Assembly: GCA_023426265.1 (NCBI GenBank)
Contig: JAFABA010000052.1
Coordinates: forward strand, 1-13,073
Direction: 5' to 3'
Source: Bacillota bacterium
Lineage (GTDB): Bacteria > Bacillota > Clostridia > Christensenellales > CAG-138
Length of the DNA: 13,073 bases
The translations under genes and the position numbers were made by a program. Each line of letters begins with the position of its first letter. The stretch's first letter is position 1. Below, piece after piece: positions 5,403-12,470 of the stretch. The notes under the pieces are model-generated. The model made no database searches. It saw only the letters and a program-made list of their open reading frames with translations, and was not told where the DNA came from.

Positions 5403-6866
5403 ATGAAGAAGATCATTGCAGTTTTAATGGCCTGCCTTATGCTCTTTGGGCTGCTGACCGGCTGCACGCCGACGGCTCCCGCGGAAAGCACCACGCCCGA
5501 ATCACCTGCGGCGCCCGCGCCCAATGCTCCCGCAGCCCCCGCGGAAGAGGCGCCGCTCACCGGCAAACTTGTCATCTGGTCGTTTACCAACGAATTAAAA
5601 ACGTTCGCGACCGCGTTCAAGGAAAAGAACCCCGGCGTTGAAGTGGAATATGTCATGGTTCCCATGACCAACGGCGAGTTCCAGACCAAGATCCAGGCCG
5701 CCATCACCAGCGGTGAAGTGCCCGACGCCATCGCGCTGGAAGCTTCTTTCGTGAAGTCCTATGTGGAAAGCGACTTTTTGATGGACCTCAACGACCTGCT
5801 GCCGACCGCGAAGGAGATGGGCACCTACCAGTCCACCATCGACGTCGGCACGTTTGACGGTGTGACAAAGGCTTTCTCCTATCAGGCTACGCCGGGCGCG
5901 CTGTTCTATCGCCGCAGCCTCGCCAAGGAATACTTCGGCACCGACGAGCCCGCTCAGATGCAGACCATACTTGCCGATATGACCAAGTTCACGGAAGCCG
6001 CCAAGGTCGTCCATGACAAGTCCGCCGGCAACACCTATATGGTTTGCTCGCCCATGGACTTCGCCAAGATCTATTATCCCAACAGGCAGCAGCCCTGGGA
6101 CGTGGACGGCAAGTTCATAATCGACCCGAGCATCGAAGACCTCTTCGAAGTTGCGAAGACCTTCCGCCAGAACGGTTATGAAGCCCAGGCCGTGCAGTGG
6201 CAGGAAGGCTGGTTCGCCGGCATGAACGACTCGCTCGTCGATGCGAACGGCAACGCGAAGCAGGTGTTCTGCTACTTCCTCCCCACCTGGGGTCTCCCGT
6301 ATGTGCTTGCGCCCAATGCCACGCCCAGGGAAGCGGATGGCGTGACCACCGGTAAGGACACCTCGGGCGACTGGGCCTGCATCACCGGCCCCATGCCCTA
6401 TCAGTGGGGCGGCACCTGGGTCGGCGCCATGAAGGACGCCGCGAACCCTGAACTCGCGAAAGAATTCGTCAAGTTCGTAGCGCTCAATGAAGAGACCCTC
6501 AAGAACTGGGCATTGGGCACCTACACGAACGAGTACCTCAAGGCCATCGATCCCACCGTTGGCGATGAGCTTTCCCAGGCTCCGGGCGACTTCGTATCCA
6601 GCCAGAAGGTTGTTGAGGAGATCCTCCCGCAGTTTGACAACTCCGAAACCAGCAAGTTCCTCAACGGCCAGAACTCCTACAAGGGCTTTGCGGAAGCCGC
6701 GCCCGCTGTGAGCGCGAAGCTGATGCAGGGGATTGACGACGCGGTGGACCGCGCTCTGGTTGATGTGCTCACCAACTATGCGGCCGGTAACCTGACCAAG
6801 GAAGAGGCCATGCAAGCGTTCAAAGATGCCGTCAAGAACGTATTGCCGGATCTCGTCGTTGAATAA
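5403..6866 (+). CDS. Sugar ABC transporter solute-binding lipoprotein, probably for xylo-oligosaccharides
   Basis: Extracellular binding protein that captures the sugar and delivers it to the two permeases encoded next. The 487-residue product has a lipoprotein signal peptide MKKIIAVLMACLMLFGLLTG followed by Cys21, an Ala/Pro-rich tether to about residue 50, and a family 1 solute-binding fold. Family features are LVIWSF, AFKEKNPGVEVEYV, DAIALEASFV, a late QWGGTWVGAM segment and NPELAKEFVKFV. GGAAGGAAC precedes the ATG at 5403, which gives the clean signal peptide; in-frame upstream codons are rejected. The codons end mostly in C or G (GAC, AAG, ATC, TTC), more so than in the permease genes, as expected for an abundant product. 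It is first in the operon behind a LacI-type operator. The substrate is inferred from the GH43 enzyme and xylA nearby. Confidence 0.93.
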   Translation: MKKIIAVLMACLMLFGLLTGCTPTAPAESTTPESPAAPAPNAPAAPAEEAPLTGKLVIWSFTNELKTFATAFKEKNPGVEVEYVMVPMTNGEFQTKIQAAITSGEVPDAIALEASFVKSYVESDFLMDLNDLLPTAKEMGTYQSTIDVGTFDGVTKAFSYQATPGALFYRRSLAKEYFGTDEPAQMQTILADMTKFTEAAKVVHDKSAGNTYMVCSPMDFAKIYYPNRQQPWDVDGKFIIDPSIEDLFEVAKTFRQNGYEAQAVQWQEGWFAGMNDSLVDANGNAKQVFCYFLPTWGLPYVLAPNATPREADGVTTGKDTSGDWACITGPMPYQWGGTWVGAMKDAANPELAKEFVKFVALNEETLKNWALGTYTNEYLKAIDPTVGDELSQAPGDFVSSQKVVEEILPQFDNSETSKFLNGQNSYKGFAEAAPAVSAKLMQGIDDAVDRALVDVLTNYAAGNLTKEEAMQAFKDAVKNVLPDLVVE

Positions 6867-6900
6867 GGTATAGGGCTTACGCAACGGTTCGTCCTCCTAA

Positions 6901-6940
6901 GGAAGTCTGCGGCATAGCGGCGCTGTGCCGCAGGCTTTCC
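6901..6940 (+). terminator. Intercistronic stem-loop after the binding-protein gene, attenuator or mRNA stabiliser
   Basis: GGAAGTCTGCGGCA pairs with TGCCGCAGGCTTTCC apart from a small bulge, with a GC-rich core CTGCGGCA/TGCCGCAG. No T-run follows (CAATAAATTA), so it is not a full intrinsic terminator. It sits between the binding-protein and permease genes, where such hairpins commonly give more binding protein than permease. Confidence 0.5.
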
Positions 6941-6950
6941 CAATAAATTA

Positions 6951-6979
6951 CGATATTCGTATAAAGTGCGATATTCGTA
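6951..6979. repeat. Two 11-bp direct repeats, CGATATTCGTA
   Basis: Identical copies at 6951-6961 and 6969-6979 with an 18-bp period. The block is also bounded by TTACGA and TCGTAA, so it has partial dyad symmetry. It lies just after the intercistronic hairpin and about 100 bp before the first permease gene. Its function is unknown. Confidence 0.4.
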
Positions 6980-7081
6980 AAGAACGGGCCTTCTGCGGAT
7001 GGATGAACAACGTCATTGTCGGCCGGAAAAACGCACGCCGCTAAGGCCTTACGACTTTGATGAAAAAGAGGAGGTATTCGC

Positions 7082-8065
7082 TTGGCCGCAACAAATCTCG
7101 CACCTTCCGCCCCCGCCAAAAAGGTATTGGGAATAGAAAAAAACCATTACGGTTATATTTTTTTAACCCCGTTTATATTGGGTTTTCTGGTATTCGGATT
7201 GTATCCGCTGCTCAACACGTTTTATTTGAGCTTGACCGATAAAATGCTTATGGTCAGAAGTTCGGGACAATTTATTGGGTTTGAAAATTTCAAAGCGCTG
7301 TTTGCAGATGCGTTTTTTTTAAAAGCCCTCGGCAATACATGGATGATCTGGCTATTGAACTTCATCCCGCAGCTGGGTATCGCCATGCTGCTGTCCGTCT
7401 GGTTTACCAACCTCAGGCTGCGCATACGCGGCGTCGGGTTTTGGCGGGCGCTGTTCTACCTGCCCAATTTGCTGATGCCCGCGGTCATCGCGGTGCTCTA
7501 TTTTAACTTTTTCTCCTTCTATGGGCCGGTCAATCAGATATTGGTCAGATCCGGCATCATGCCTGAAGCGTTCGATTTCTTCCTGAATGAAACAGCCACC
7601 CGCGGCATCGTCATATTCATTCAATGGTGGATGTGGTTCGGCTCGACCATCATCATACTCATGGCGGGCATGACCTCTGTTTCGCCTTCGCTTTATGAAT
7701 CCGCGATGGTGGACGGCGCGTCAAGCTCCCAGATGTTCCGGCATATCACGCTCCCGCTGTTGAAGCCCGTGCTCATCTACACGCTGGTGACGTCGCTGGT
7801 GGGCGGCATGCAGATGTGGGATATCCCCTACATGATATCGGGCGGGCGCGGCGCGCCAAACGGGTCGGTCATGACGATGAACGTGCTCATGTATATGAAG
7901 CTCAACAGCCCGAAAGGCTTAATCGGCTCGGCTGCCTCCGTCGGCGTAATGATATTTGTAATCACGAGCATCGTGGCTTTAGGAATATTCTATGCTCTGC
8001 GGGATAAAGACGCGGCTAAGGAAAGAAAACAGCTGCGCAGGGGCAGAAGGGAGACGTCAAAATGA
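7082..8065 (+). CDS. Sugar ABC transporter permease, MalF/UgpA type
   Basis: One half of the membrane channel that imports the sugar. The 327-residue protein has about six membrane segments, the first at about 24-48 (YIFLTPFILGFLVFGLYPLL). The conserved cytoplasmic loop that docks the ATPase is at about 206-225, ESAMVDGASSSQMFRHITLP, the EAA motif with Ser in place of one Ala. Other family marks are FIGFENF and the NTWMIW segment. The start is TTG at 7082, with GAGGAGG 7 bp before it; the product MAATNLAP... has a normal polar N-terminus. It overlaps the next permease by the ATGA arrangement, so translation is probably coupled. It lies 215 bp after the binding-protein gene with a hairpin between. 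It is a CUT1-type transporter without an encoded ATPase. Confidence 0.93.
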   Translation: MAATNLAPSAPAKKVLGIEKNHYGYIFLTPFILGFLVFGLYPLLNTFYLSLTDKMLMVRSSGQFIGFENFKALFADAFFLKALGNTWMIWLLNFIPQLGIAMLLSVWFTNLRLRIRGVGFWRALFYLPNLLMPAVIAVLYFNFFSFYGPVNQILVRSGIMPEAFDFFLNETATRGIVIFIQWWMWFGSTIIILMAGMTSVSPSLYESAMVDGASSSQMFRHITLPLLKPVLIYTLVTSLVGGMQMWDIPYMISGGRGAPNGSVMTMNVLMYMKLNSPKGLIGSAASVGVMIFVITSIVALGIFYALRDKDAAKERKQLRRGRRETSK

Positions 8066-8901
8066 GCTATACCTCAAAAACCAAGCTGATGCGCGTCCTT
8101 ATCTATATATTGCTTGTCGTTATCACGCTCATCTGCATTGTTCCGCTCTATATCCTGATCATAAACGCCACCCGCTCCACGCCGGAAATTCAACAGGGCC
8201 TGAGCATACTGCCCGGCAAAAACACCATAATCAACTGGGACAATCTTGCCAACCGGGGACTGAACCTGCTGCAGGGCTTTTGGAACAGCTTGTTTATCGC
8301 GGTGTCCACTACGGTGCTTACGGTATATTTCAGCATGCTGGCCGCCTATGGGCTGGAAGTTTACAATTTCAAACTCAAACGCTCCATGTATAACTTTATC
8401 CTGATACTGGTGCTCATCCCGCTGCAGGCTTCCATCATCGGGTATTTCCAGTACATGTCCGCCCTGAAGCTTACAAACTCGTATATCCCGTTGATTTTGC
8501 CGTCCATCGCGGCGCCGACCTCCATATTCTTTGCAAAACAGTACCTTGAGTCGGTCGTGGTAAAGGATTTGATTTATGCCGCGCGCATCGACGGTTGTGG
8601 GGAATTCTCCATATTCAACCGGATCATGATGCCTTTAGCGGCTCCGGGCGCGTTTACGCTGGGTATCTTCTCGTTTGTCGGTTCCTGGAACAGCCTGTTC
8701 ACGCCGTTCATCATGATTTCCAAAACAAAGCTCTATACGCTGCCCATGATGGTTTCCACGCTGCGCGGCGATACCTACCGTACGGAATACGGAAGCATTT
8801 ACCTTGGGCTGGCGGTCTCCATTGTGCCGATCATCATCGTATATGCGATATTCTCCAAATACATCGTCAACGGCATGGCAATGGGCGCGCTCAAGGAATA
8901 A
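8062..8901 (+). CDS. Sugar ABC transporter permease, MalG/UgpE type
   Basis: Second half of the import channel. The 279-residue protein has an N-terminal membrane helix at about 11-35 (VLIYILLVVITLICIVPLY), the NATRSTPEIQQG loop typical of MalG-like permeases, and about six membrane segments in total. The ATPase-contacting EAA loop is at about 172-191, YAARIDGCGEFSIFNRIMMP. The C-terminus NGMAMGALKE is a recognisable family ending. The ATG lies inside the stop of the preceding permease gene (4-bp overlap), indicating translational coupling. The next gene, the beta-xylosidase, begins 28 bp later. Together with the upstream binding protein it forms a CUT1 oligosaccharide importer whose energy-coupling subunit must come from elsewhere in the genome. 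Confidence 0.93.
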   Translation: MSYTSKTKLMRVLIYILLVVITLICIVPLYILIINATRSTPEIQQGLSILPGKNTIINWDNLANRGLNLLQGFWNSLFIAVSTTVLTVYFSMLAAYGLEVYNFKLKRSMYNFILILVLIPLQASIIGYFQYMSALKLTNSYIPLILPSIAAPTSIFFAKQYLESVVVKDLIYAARIDGCGEFSIFNRIMMPLAAPGAFTLGIFSFVGSWNSLFTPFIMISKTKLYTLPMMVSTLRGDTYRTEYGSIYLGLAVSIVPIIIVYAIFSKYIVNGMAMGALKE

Positions 8902-8929
8902 AGAATTTAAGTAACGGCAAGGTGATTTG

Positions 8930-10477
8930 ATGATTAAGAATCCAGTACTGACCGGCTTTCATCCCGATCCCAGCATGATTTGCGTGGACGGCACGTTCTA
9001 TGTTGCGAACTCGACGTTTGAATATTTTCCCGGCGTTTCCATCTCCGCCTCCCGTGATCTCGCCAATTGGGAGACCGTCGCTTACCCGCTCAATGAGAAA
9101 AGGTTGCTCGATATGCGCGGCAATCCGCAGTCCGGCGGCGTATGGGCGCCCTGCCTGACCTATTGCGGCGGGCTATACTACCTTGTCTATACAGACGTCA
9201 AGGTATGGGCGAGGGACCCGTTCAAGGATGCGCACAATTACATCACCACCGCCCCCGCCGTGACCGGCCCGTGGAGCGACCCCGTTTACGTCAACAGTTC
9301 CGGCTTCGACCCCTCGCTTTTCCATGAGGAGGACGGGCGGAAATACTTTGTGAACATGGAATGGGACTACCGCAAGATAGGCGACGGCAAGTTCGCGGGA
9401 ATACTGCTTACCGAGCTCGACCCGCTTACCTGGAAGCCGATTTCCGAAACCCGTAAAATATTCCGCGGGACCCCCCGCGGATTGGTGGAAGGGCCGCATA
9501 TTTACAAGAAAAACGGCTACTATTACCTCCTTTGCGCCGAGGGCGGCACGTCCTATGAGCACGCCGAATCCGTTTGCCGCTCTAAAAATATCTGGGGTCC
9601 GTACGAGCAGCATCCGCATAGTTACTTGGTCAGCACGCAGAACGCGCCGGGCGCATACCTGCAAAAAACGGGCCATGGAAGCATCTGCGAAGGGCCGGAC
9701 GGCCGCTGGTTCACGGCGTTTTTGTGCGGGCGGCCGGTGGATCGGACCATGTCCTGCCCACTGGGGCGCGAGACCGCCATCAGCGAAGTCGTATGGAAAA
9801 AGGATTGGCCGTATTTAAAAAACGGCACGCTGGTCCCCCCCAAGACATTCGAGGGTTATGGCGAAAAGGAGCCGGAAAAGCCCGTGGATTACGATTTTTC
9901 CTCCAAAGCGTTCCAGCTTGATTTCATGTCCCTGCGCACTCCGGCGAAATATGAGATTGTGGACGGAGCACTCAGGCTCTACGGCGGGGAGTCCATCGCG
10001 TCCAGGCACGATCAAAACCTTTTAGCGCGCCGCCAGTGCGATTTCAGCTTTGAGGCCACGGCCGCTCTCCGGTTCCCGTTCGATCATTTTCAGCAGATGG
10101 CGGGGCTACTATACCGTTACAACGAAGAGAACCAGTACTTTCTGCGCGTGGCATACGATGAAGAGCGCGGCTGCAAGACGCTGGGTATCCTGGTATTTGA
10201 TAAATTCGAGTTCTCCATGCCGCTGGGCGAAAAGGAAATTCCCGTAGGCGATGAGGTGTTTCTGAAAGTTTCCATGAACGGCCGCTACGGTACGTTCTCC
10301 TATTCGTCGGACGGAAAGCTGTATCACGAGATTCCGTACCGGTTGGATGCAGCGAAACTTTCAGACGAATACGCTACGCCGACCGGTTTTACCGGCGCTT
10401 TCGTCGGGATGAGCTGTGTGGATCTGTGCAACAAGACAGCGTACGCGGATTTTCTTTCTTTTACATACCGGGCGTGA
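8930..10477 (+). CDS. GH43 beta-xylosidase, cytoplasmic
   Basis: Glycoside hydrolase family 43 (XynB-like, subfamily 11 pattern), expected to remove xylose from the non-reducing end of xylo-oligosaccharides by inversion. Counting from the ATG at 8930 the product has 515 residues. The catalytic base Asp13 is in GFHPDPS, the pKa-tuning Asp127 in SSGFDPSLFH, and the acid Glu187 in GLVEGPHIYKKNGYYYLL; all three motifs are intact. Other family strings are SGGVWAPCL, YTDVK, EGGTSYEHA and CPLGRETAI. A C-terminal beta-sandwich covers about 320-515. There is no signal peptide, so it acts on imported oligosaccharides. A TTG at 8927 directly precedes the ATG; AAGGTGA fits the ATG better. Some members also release arabinose, which cannot be excluded. 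Confidence 0.94.
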   Translation: MIKNPVLTGFHPDPSMICVDGTFYVANSTFEYFPGVSISASRDLANWETVAYPLNEKRLLDMRGNPQSGGVWAPCLTYCGGLYYLVYTDVKVWARDPFKDAHNYITTAPAVTGPWSDPVYVNSSGFDPSLFHEEDGRKYFVNMEWDYRKIGDGKFAGILLTELDPLTWKPISETRKIFRGTPRGLVEGPHIYKKNGYYYLLCAEGGTSYEHAESVCRSKNIWGPYEQHPHSYLVSTQNAPGAYLQKTGHGSICEGPDGRWFTAFLCGRPVDRTMSCPLGRETAISEVVWKKDWPYLKNGTLVPPKTFEGYGEKEPEKPVDYDFSSKAFQLDFMSLRTPAKYEIVDGALRLYGGESIASRHDQNLLARRQCDFSFEATAALRFPFDHFQQMAGLLYRYNEENQYFLRVAYDEERGCKTLGILVFDKFEFSMPLGEKEIPVGDEVFLKVSMNGRYGTFSYSSDGKLYHEIPYRLDAAKLSDEYATPTGFTGAFVGMSCVDLCNKTAYADFLSFTYRA

Positions 10478-10506
10478 TTGCGAAACCGGTTTTTTTGCGG
10501 TACAAT
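10478..10506 (+). promoter_or_regulatory. Promoter of the LacI-family gene
   Basis: TTGCGA (10478-10483) and TACAAT (10501-10506) with a 17-bp spacer. The -35 box begins directly after the stop codon of the beta-xylosidase gene. Transcription would start near 10513, about 27 bp before the GTG start. The regulator can thus be made independently of the operon promoter. Confidence 0.68.
10482..10493. promoter_or_regulatory. Operator-like dyad in the regulator's own promoter
   Basis: GAAACCGGTTTT contains the perfect palindrome AAACCGGTTT and agrees with GAAATCGATTTC at nine of twelve positions, keeping the central CG. It lies between the -35 and -10 boxes, so binding there would block transcription of the regulator. 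Autorepression is an inference from position and similarity. Confidence 0.4.
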
Positions 10507-10539
10507 GAACCAGATAATTGACGCGATAGGGGCATAACA

Positions 10540-11556
10540 GTGGTAACGATATATGATATTGCGGCAAAGACTGGTCTGAGTGCTGCAACGGTTTCTAAAG
10601 TATTCAACAATTATGTGGGCGTAAGCAGCAAGACCAGGGAGGTCGTGCTCAAGGCGGCCAAGGCCATGGACTATACGCCCAACACAAACGCGCGCGCTTT
10701 GGTCACCAAAAAATCCTGGTTGATCAGTCTCCTGTTTTCGGAGGATATCGGCAGCGGAATTGCCCACCCGCATTTCAGCGGAATCTTGCAGAGCGCCATC
10801 ACGCAGGTGCAGGGCCACGGGTACGATGTGGTGTTCGTCAACAACCGCCTGGGGCAGGACGACGTTTCCTACCTGGACCATTGCCGTTACCGCGGGGTGG
10901 ATGGCGTGCTGATTGCCGCGGGCTCCCACTTTACGGATGAAATCCAGTGCGTGCTGGACAGCGACTATACCTGCGTTTCAGTGGAAGAAATTTACCCAAA
11001 CAGGCACAGCGTGATTTCCGATAATTGGTCGGGCACGATGCAGGCGCTCGAATATCTTTATTTCCTGGGCCACAGGAAAATCGCGCATATCGCAGGTCCC
11101 AAAAAGAGATTGGCCGGGCGGGAGCGGTATGAAGCGTATGTCAGCTTCCTTTCCCAGAAGGGAATTCCCTACAACCCCAAGTATGTGGTGGAGGCGGAAT
11201 TTTTCAGGAAGGACGAAGGAGTCAAGGCGTCCACCGAGCTGCTGCAGCAGTGCTGGGACGATATGCCCACCGCTATATTCGCAGGATACGACGAACTGGC
11301 CTGCGCCGCAAAAACGGTCCTGCAATCGCGCGGGTTCCGCATTCCCAAGGATATGTCCATCATCGGCTTCGACGACCTTCCCATCTCCGAGACTCCCGGC
11401 ATCACGACCATCCGGCAGGATCGGCACCTGATCGGGCAGACCGCAGGGGATATGCTTGTGAAGCTCATTGAAGGCGAGGACGTGGGCGAACCCATGGTGC
11501 TGCGATTACCCACCAAGCTGATCACGCGGGAATCTTGCGCGCGCGTTGAGGACTGA
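10540..11556 (+). CDS. LacI-family transcriptional regulator of the xyloside locus
   Basis: Sugar-responsive DNA-binding protein of 338 residues, the normal family length. The N-terminal helix-turn-helix is TIYDIAAKTGLSAATVSKVF, followed by the hinge region with YTPNTNARAL, and a periplasmic-binding-protein-like effector domain from about residue 60. Recognisable effector-domain strings are GVDGVLIAAG, FLGHRKIAHIAG, GRERYEAY, AIFAGYDELACAAKTVLQ and DMSIIGFDDLP, then TTIRQD near the end. The start is GTG at 10540 with AGGGG upstream. It has its own promoter and lies inside the cluster it probably controls, after the beta-xylosidase and 19 bp before the DUF624 gene. The likely targets are the GAAATCGATTTC sites before the binding-protein gene. 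The inducer is unknown; xylose or a xylo-oligosaccharide is the natural guess. Confidence 0.93.
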   Translation: MVTIYDIAAKTGLSAATVSKVFNNYVGVSSKTREVVLKAAKAMDYTPNTNARALVTKKSWLISLLFSEDIGSGIAHPHFSGILQSAITQVQGHGYDVVFVNNRLGQDDVSYLDHCRYRGVDGVLIAAGSHFTDEIQCVLDSDYTCVSVEEIYPNRHSVISDNWSGTMQALEYLYFLGHRKIAHIAGPKKRLAGRERYEAYVSFLSQKGIPYNPKYVVEAEFFRKDEGVKASTELLQQCWDDMPTAIFAGYDELACAAKTVLQSRGFRIPKDMSIIGFDDLPISETPGITTIRQDRHLIGQTAGDMLVKLIEGEDVGEPMVLRLPTKLITRESCARVED

Positions 11557-11575
11557 GCGGAATAGGGGGGGACGC

Positions 11576-12253
11576 ATGCAGATCGATTTTTTCAAGGAAG
11601 GGAAGGGCGTGTCGCCCAGCGAGCCCGAAAAAAGCAGATTTGTAAAGTTCTTTCTGATTTACGGAATGCGGTTCTGGAAGCTCATTTCACTGAACCTGCT
11701 CTATCTGGCGGCCTGTATCCCCCTTGTGACGATCGGCCCCGCCACCGTGGCCATGGCGAACGTGCTGCGCCGGTATTCGGAAGAAAAGCTCGCCTATGTC
11801 TGGTCGGATTTCTTTGAAACCTTTCGCTCCTGCTTTCAGAAAGCGCTGCTCCATTCGCTGCTCTATCTCATTCCTTTTGCCATACTGGGCTATGCCGTAT
11901 ATTTTTATTTTCTCCAGGCGTTGCAACTATCCTGGGCGTATGTGCTGTTCGGCGCGATGCTGCTTGCGTTTCTCTGCCTGCTTGTGTCCGGCATGTATGC
12001 CGCGATACTCATCGGCTCCGTGGAACTGACCCTGAGGCAAATCATAAAAAATTCCCTGATATTAAGCGTCATCGCGGTTAAACAGAACCTTTTGATACTG
12101 CTTTGCTGGCTTGTCGGCTTGCTGTGTATATTGCTGTTATTTCCCGCGTCGATGCTGTTGGTGCTGCTGTTTCTTCCTGCTACCATGTGGTACGCGGCGG
12201 TGTATATCCTGAACCCCGTGGTCAAAAAATATTGCATACAACAAAATCAATAA
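11576..12253 (+). CDS. DUF624 (YesL-like) integral membrane protein
   Basis: Membrane protein of unknown biochemical function, 225 residues. It shows the DUF624 layout: an N-terminal amphipathic stretch, a first membrane helix at about 35-56, then the conserved IPLVTIGPATVAMANVLRRY string, WSDFFETFRSCFQKA, and hydrophobic segments at about 90-113, 118-147, 170-190 and 190-212. The family is repeatedly found beside polysaccharide-uptake ABC transporters in Bacillota (YesL in the Bacillus rhamnogalacturonan locus is the reference case). I start it at the ATG at 11576, with a G-run 5 bp before it; an in-frame TTG at 11546 inside the end of the regulator gene has no binding site. It follows the regulator by 19 bp and ends at a hairpin, so it is the last gene of the cluster. 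Confidence 0.87.
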   Translation: MQIDFFKEGKGVSPSEPEKSRFVKFFLIYGMRFWKLISLNLLYLAACIPLVTIGPATVAMANVLRRYSEEKLAYVWSDFFETFRSCFQKALLHSLLYLIPFAILGYAVYFYFLQALQLSWAYVLFGAMLLAFLCLLVSGMYAAILIGSVELTLRQIIKNSLILSVIAVKQNLLILLCWLVGLLCILLLFPASMLLVLLFLPATMWYAAVYILNPVVKKYCIQQNQ

Positions 12254-12267
12254 ATTCAATCCTAATA

Positions 12268-12294
12268 AAGAGGCAGCCTGTATGGCTGCCTCTT
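12268..12294. terminator. Hairpin ending the DUF624 transcript
   Basis: AAGAGGCAGCC and GGCTGCCTCTT form a perfect 11-bp stem around TGTAT, 14 bp after the DUF624 stop. The T-run after it is short (CTTG), so termination may be moderate. It is symmetrical enough to work on either strand. Confidence 0.7.
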
Positions 12295-12314
12295 GAAGTA
12301 AAGGTAATTTCTTT

Positions 12315-12407
12315 ACGTCGGAAGCGCCCATTTAGGGCGTCTCCGAGGATGGGTTCTTAGGGCCGTTACGGCCCTAAGAGGTGGTTTGGAGGCGGAGCCT
12401 CCGACGT
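12315..12407. repeat. 93-bp intergenic repeat-like element with terminal inverted repeats and three inner dyads
   Basis: The block begins ACGTCGGA and ends TCCGACGT. Inside are CGCCC-ATTTA-GGGCG (12325-12339), the near-perfect 23-bp palindrome CTTAGGGCCGT-T-ACGGCCCTAAG (12356-12378) and GGAGGC-GGA-GCCTCC (12388-12402). It has no ORF. The compact dyad-rich layout suits a dispersed intergenic repeat (REP- or MITE-like), though only one copy is in this window. Confidence 0.5.
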
Positions 12408-12419
12408 TTCCACCTTTTT

Positions 12420-12453
12420 GACAAAAAGAGGAAGATGGCTACCTCTTTTCGTC
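12420..12453 (-). terminator. Terminator of xylA
   Basis: On the minus strand AAAAGAGG and CCTCTTTT pair around a 10-base loop, and the descending arm runs into TTTTTG. Flanking GAC/GTC extends the stem past one mismatch. It lies 18 bp downstream of the xylA stop codon and might also act on the plus strand. Confidence 0.68.
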
Positions 12454-12470
12454 TATGGTTGCGCAATAAA

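Noticed and set aside
5595..6884. Long minus-strand reading frame opposite the solute-binding protein gene (429 codons)
   Set aside because: It is the antisense shadow of a GC-rich, strongly codon-biased gene, resembles no family, and has no ribosome binding site.
11546..11575. Upstream TTG start of the DUF624 gene overlapping the regulator's end
   Set aside because: It has no ribosome binding site and adds a polar stretch absent from the family; the ATG at 11576 has a G-rich site 5 bp upstream.
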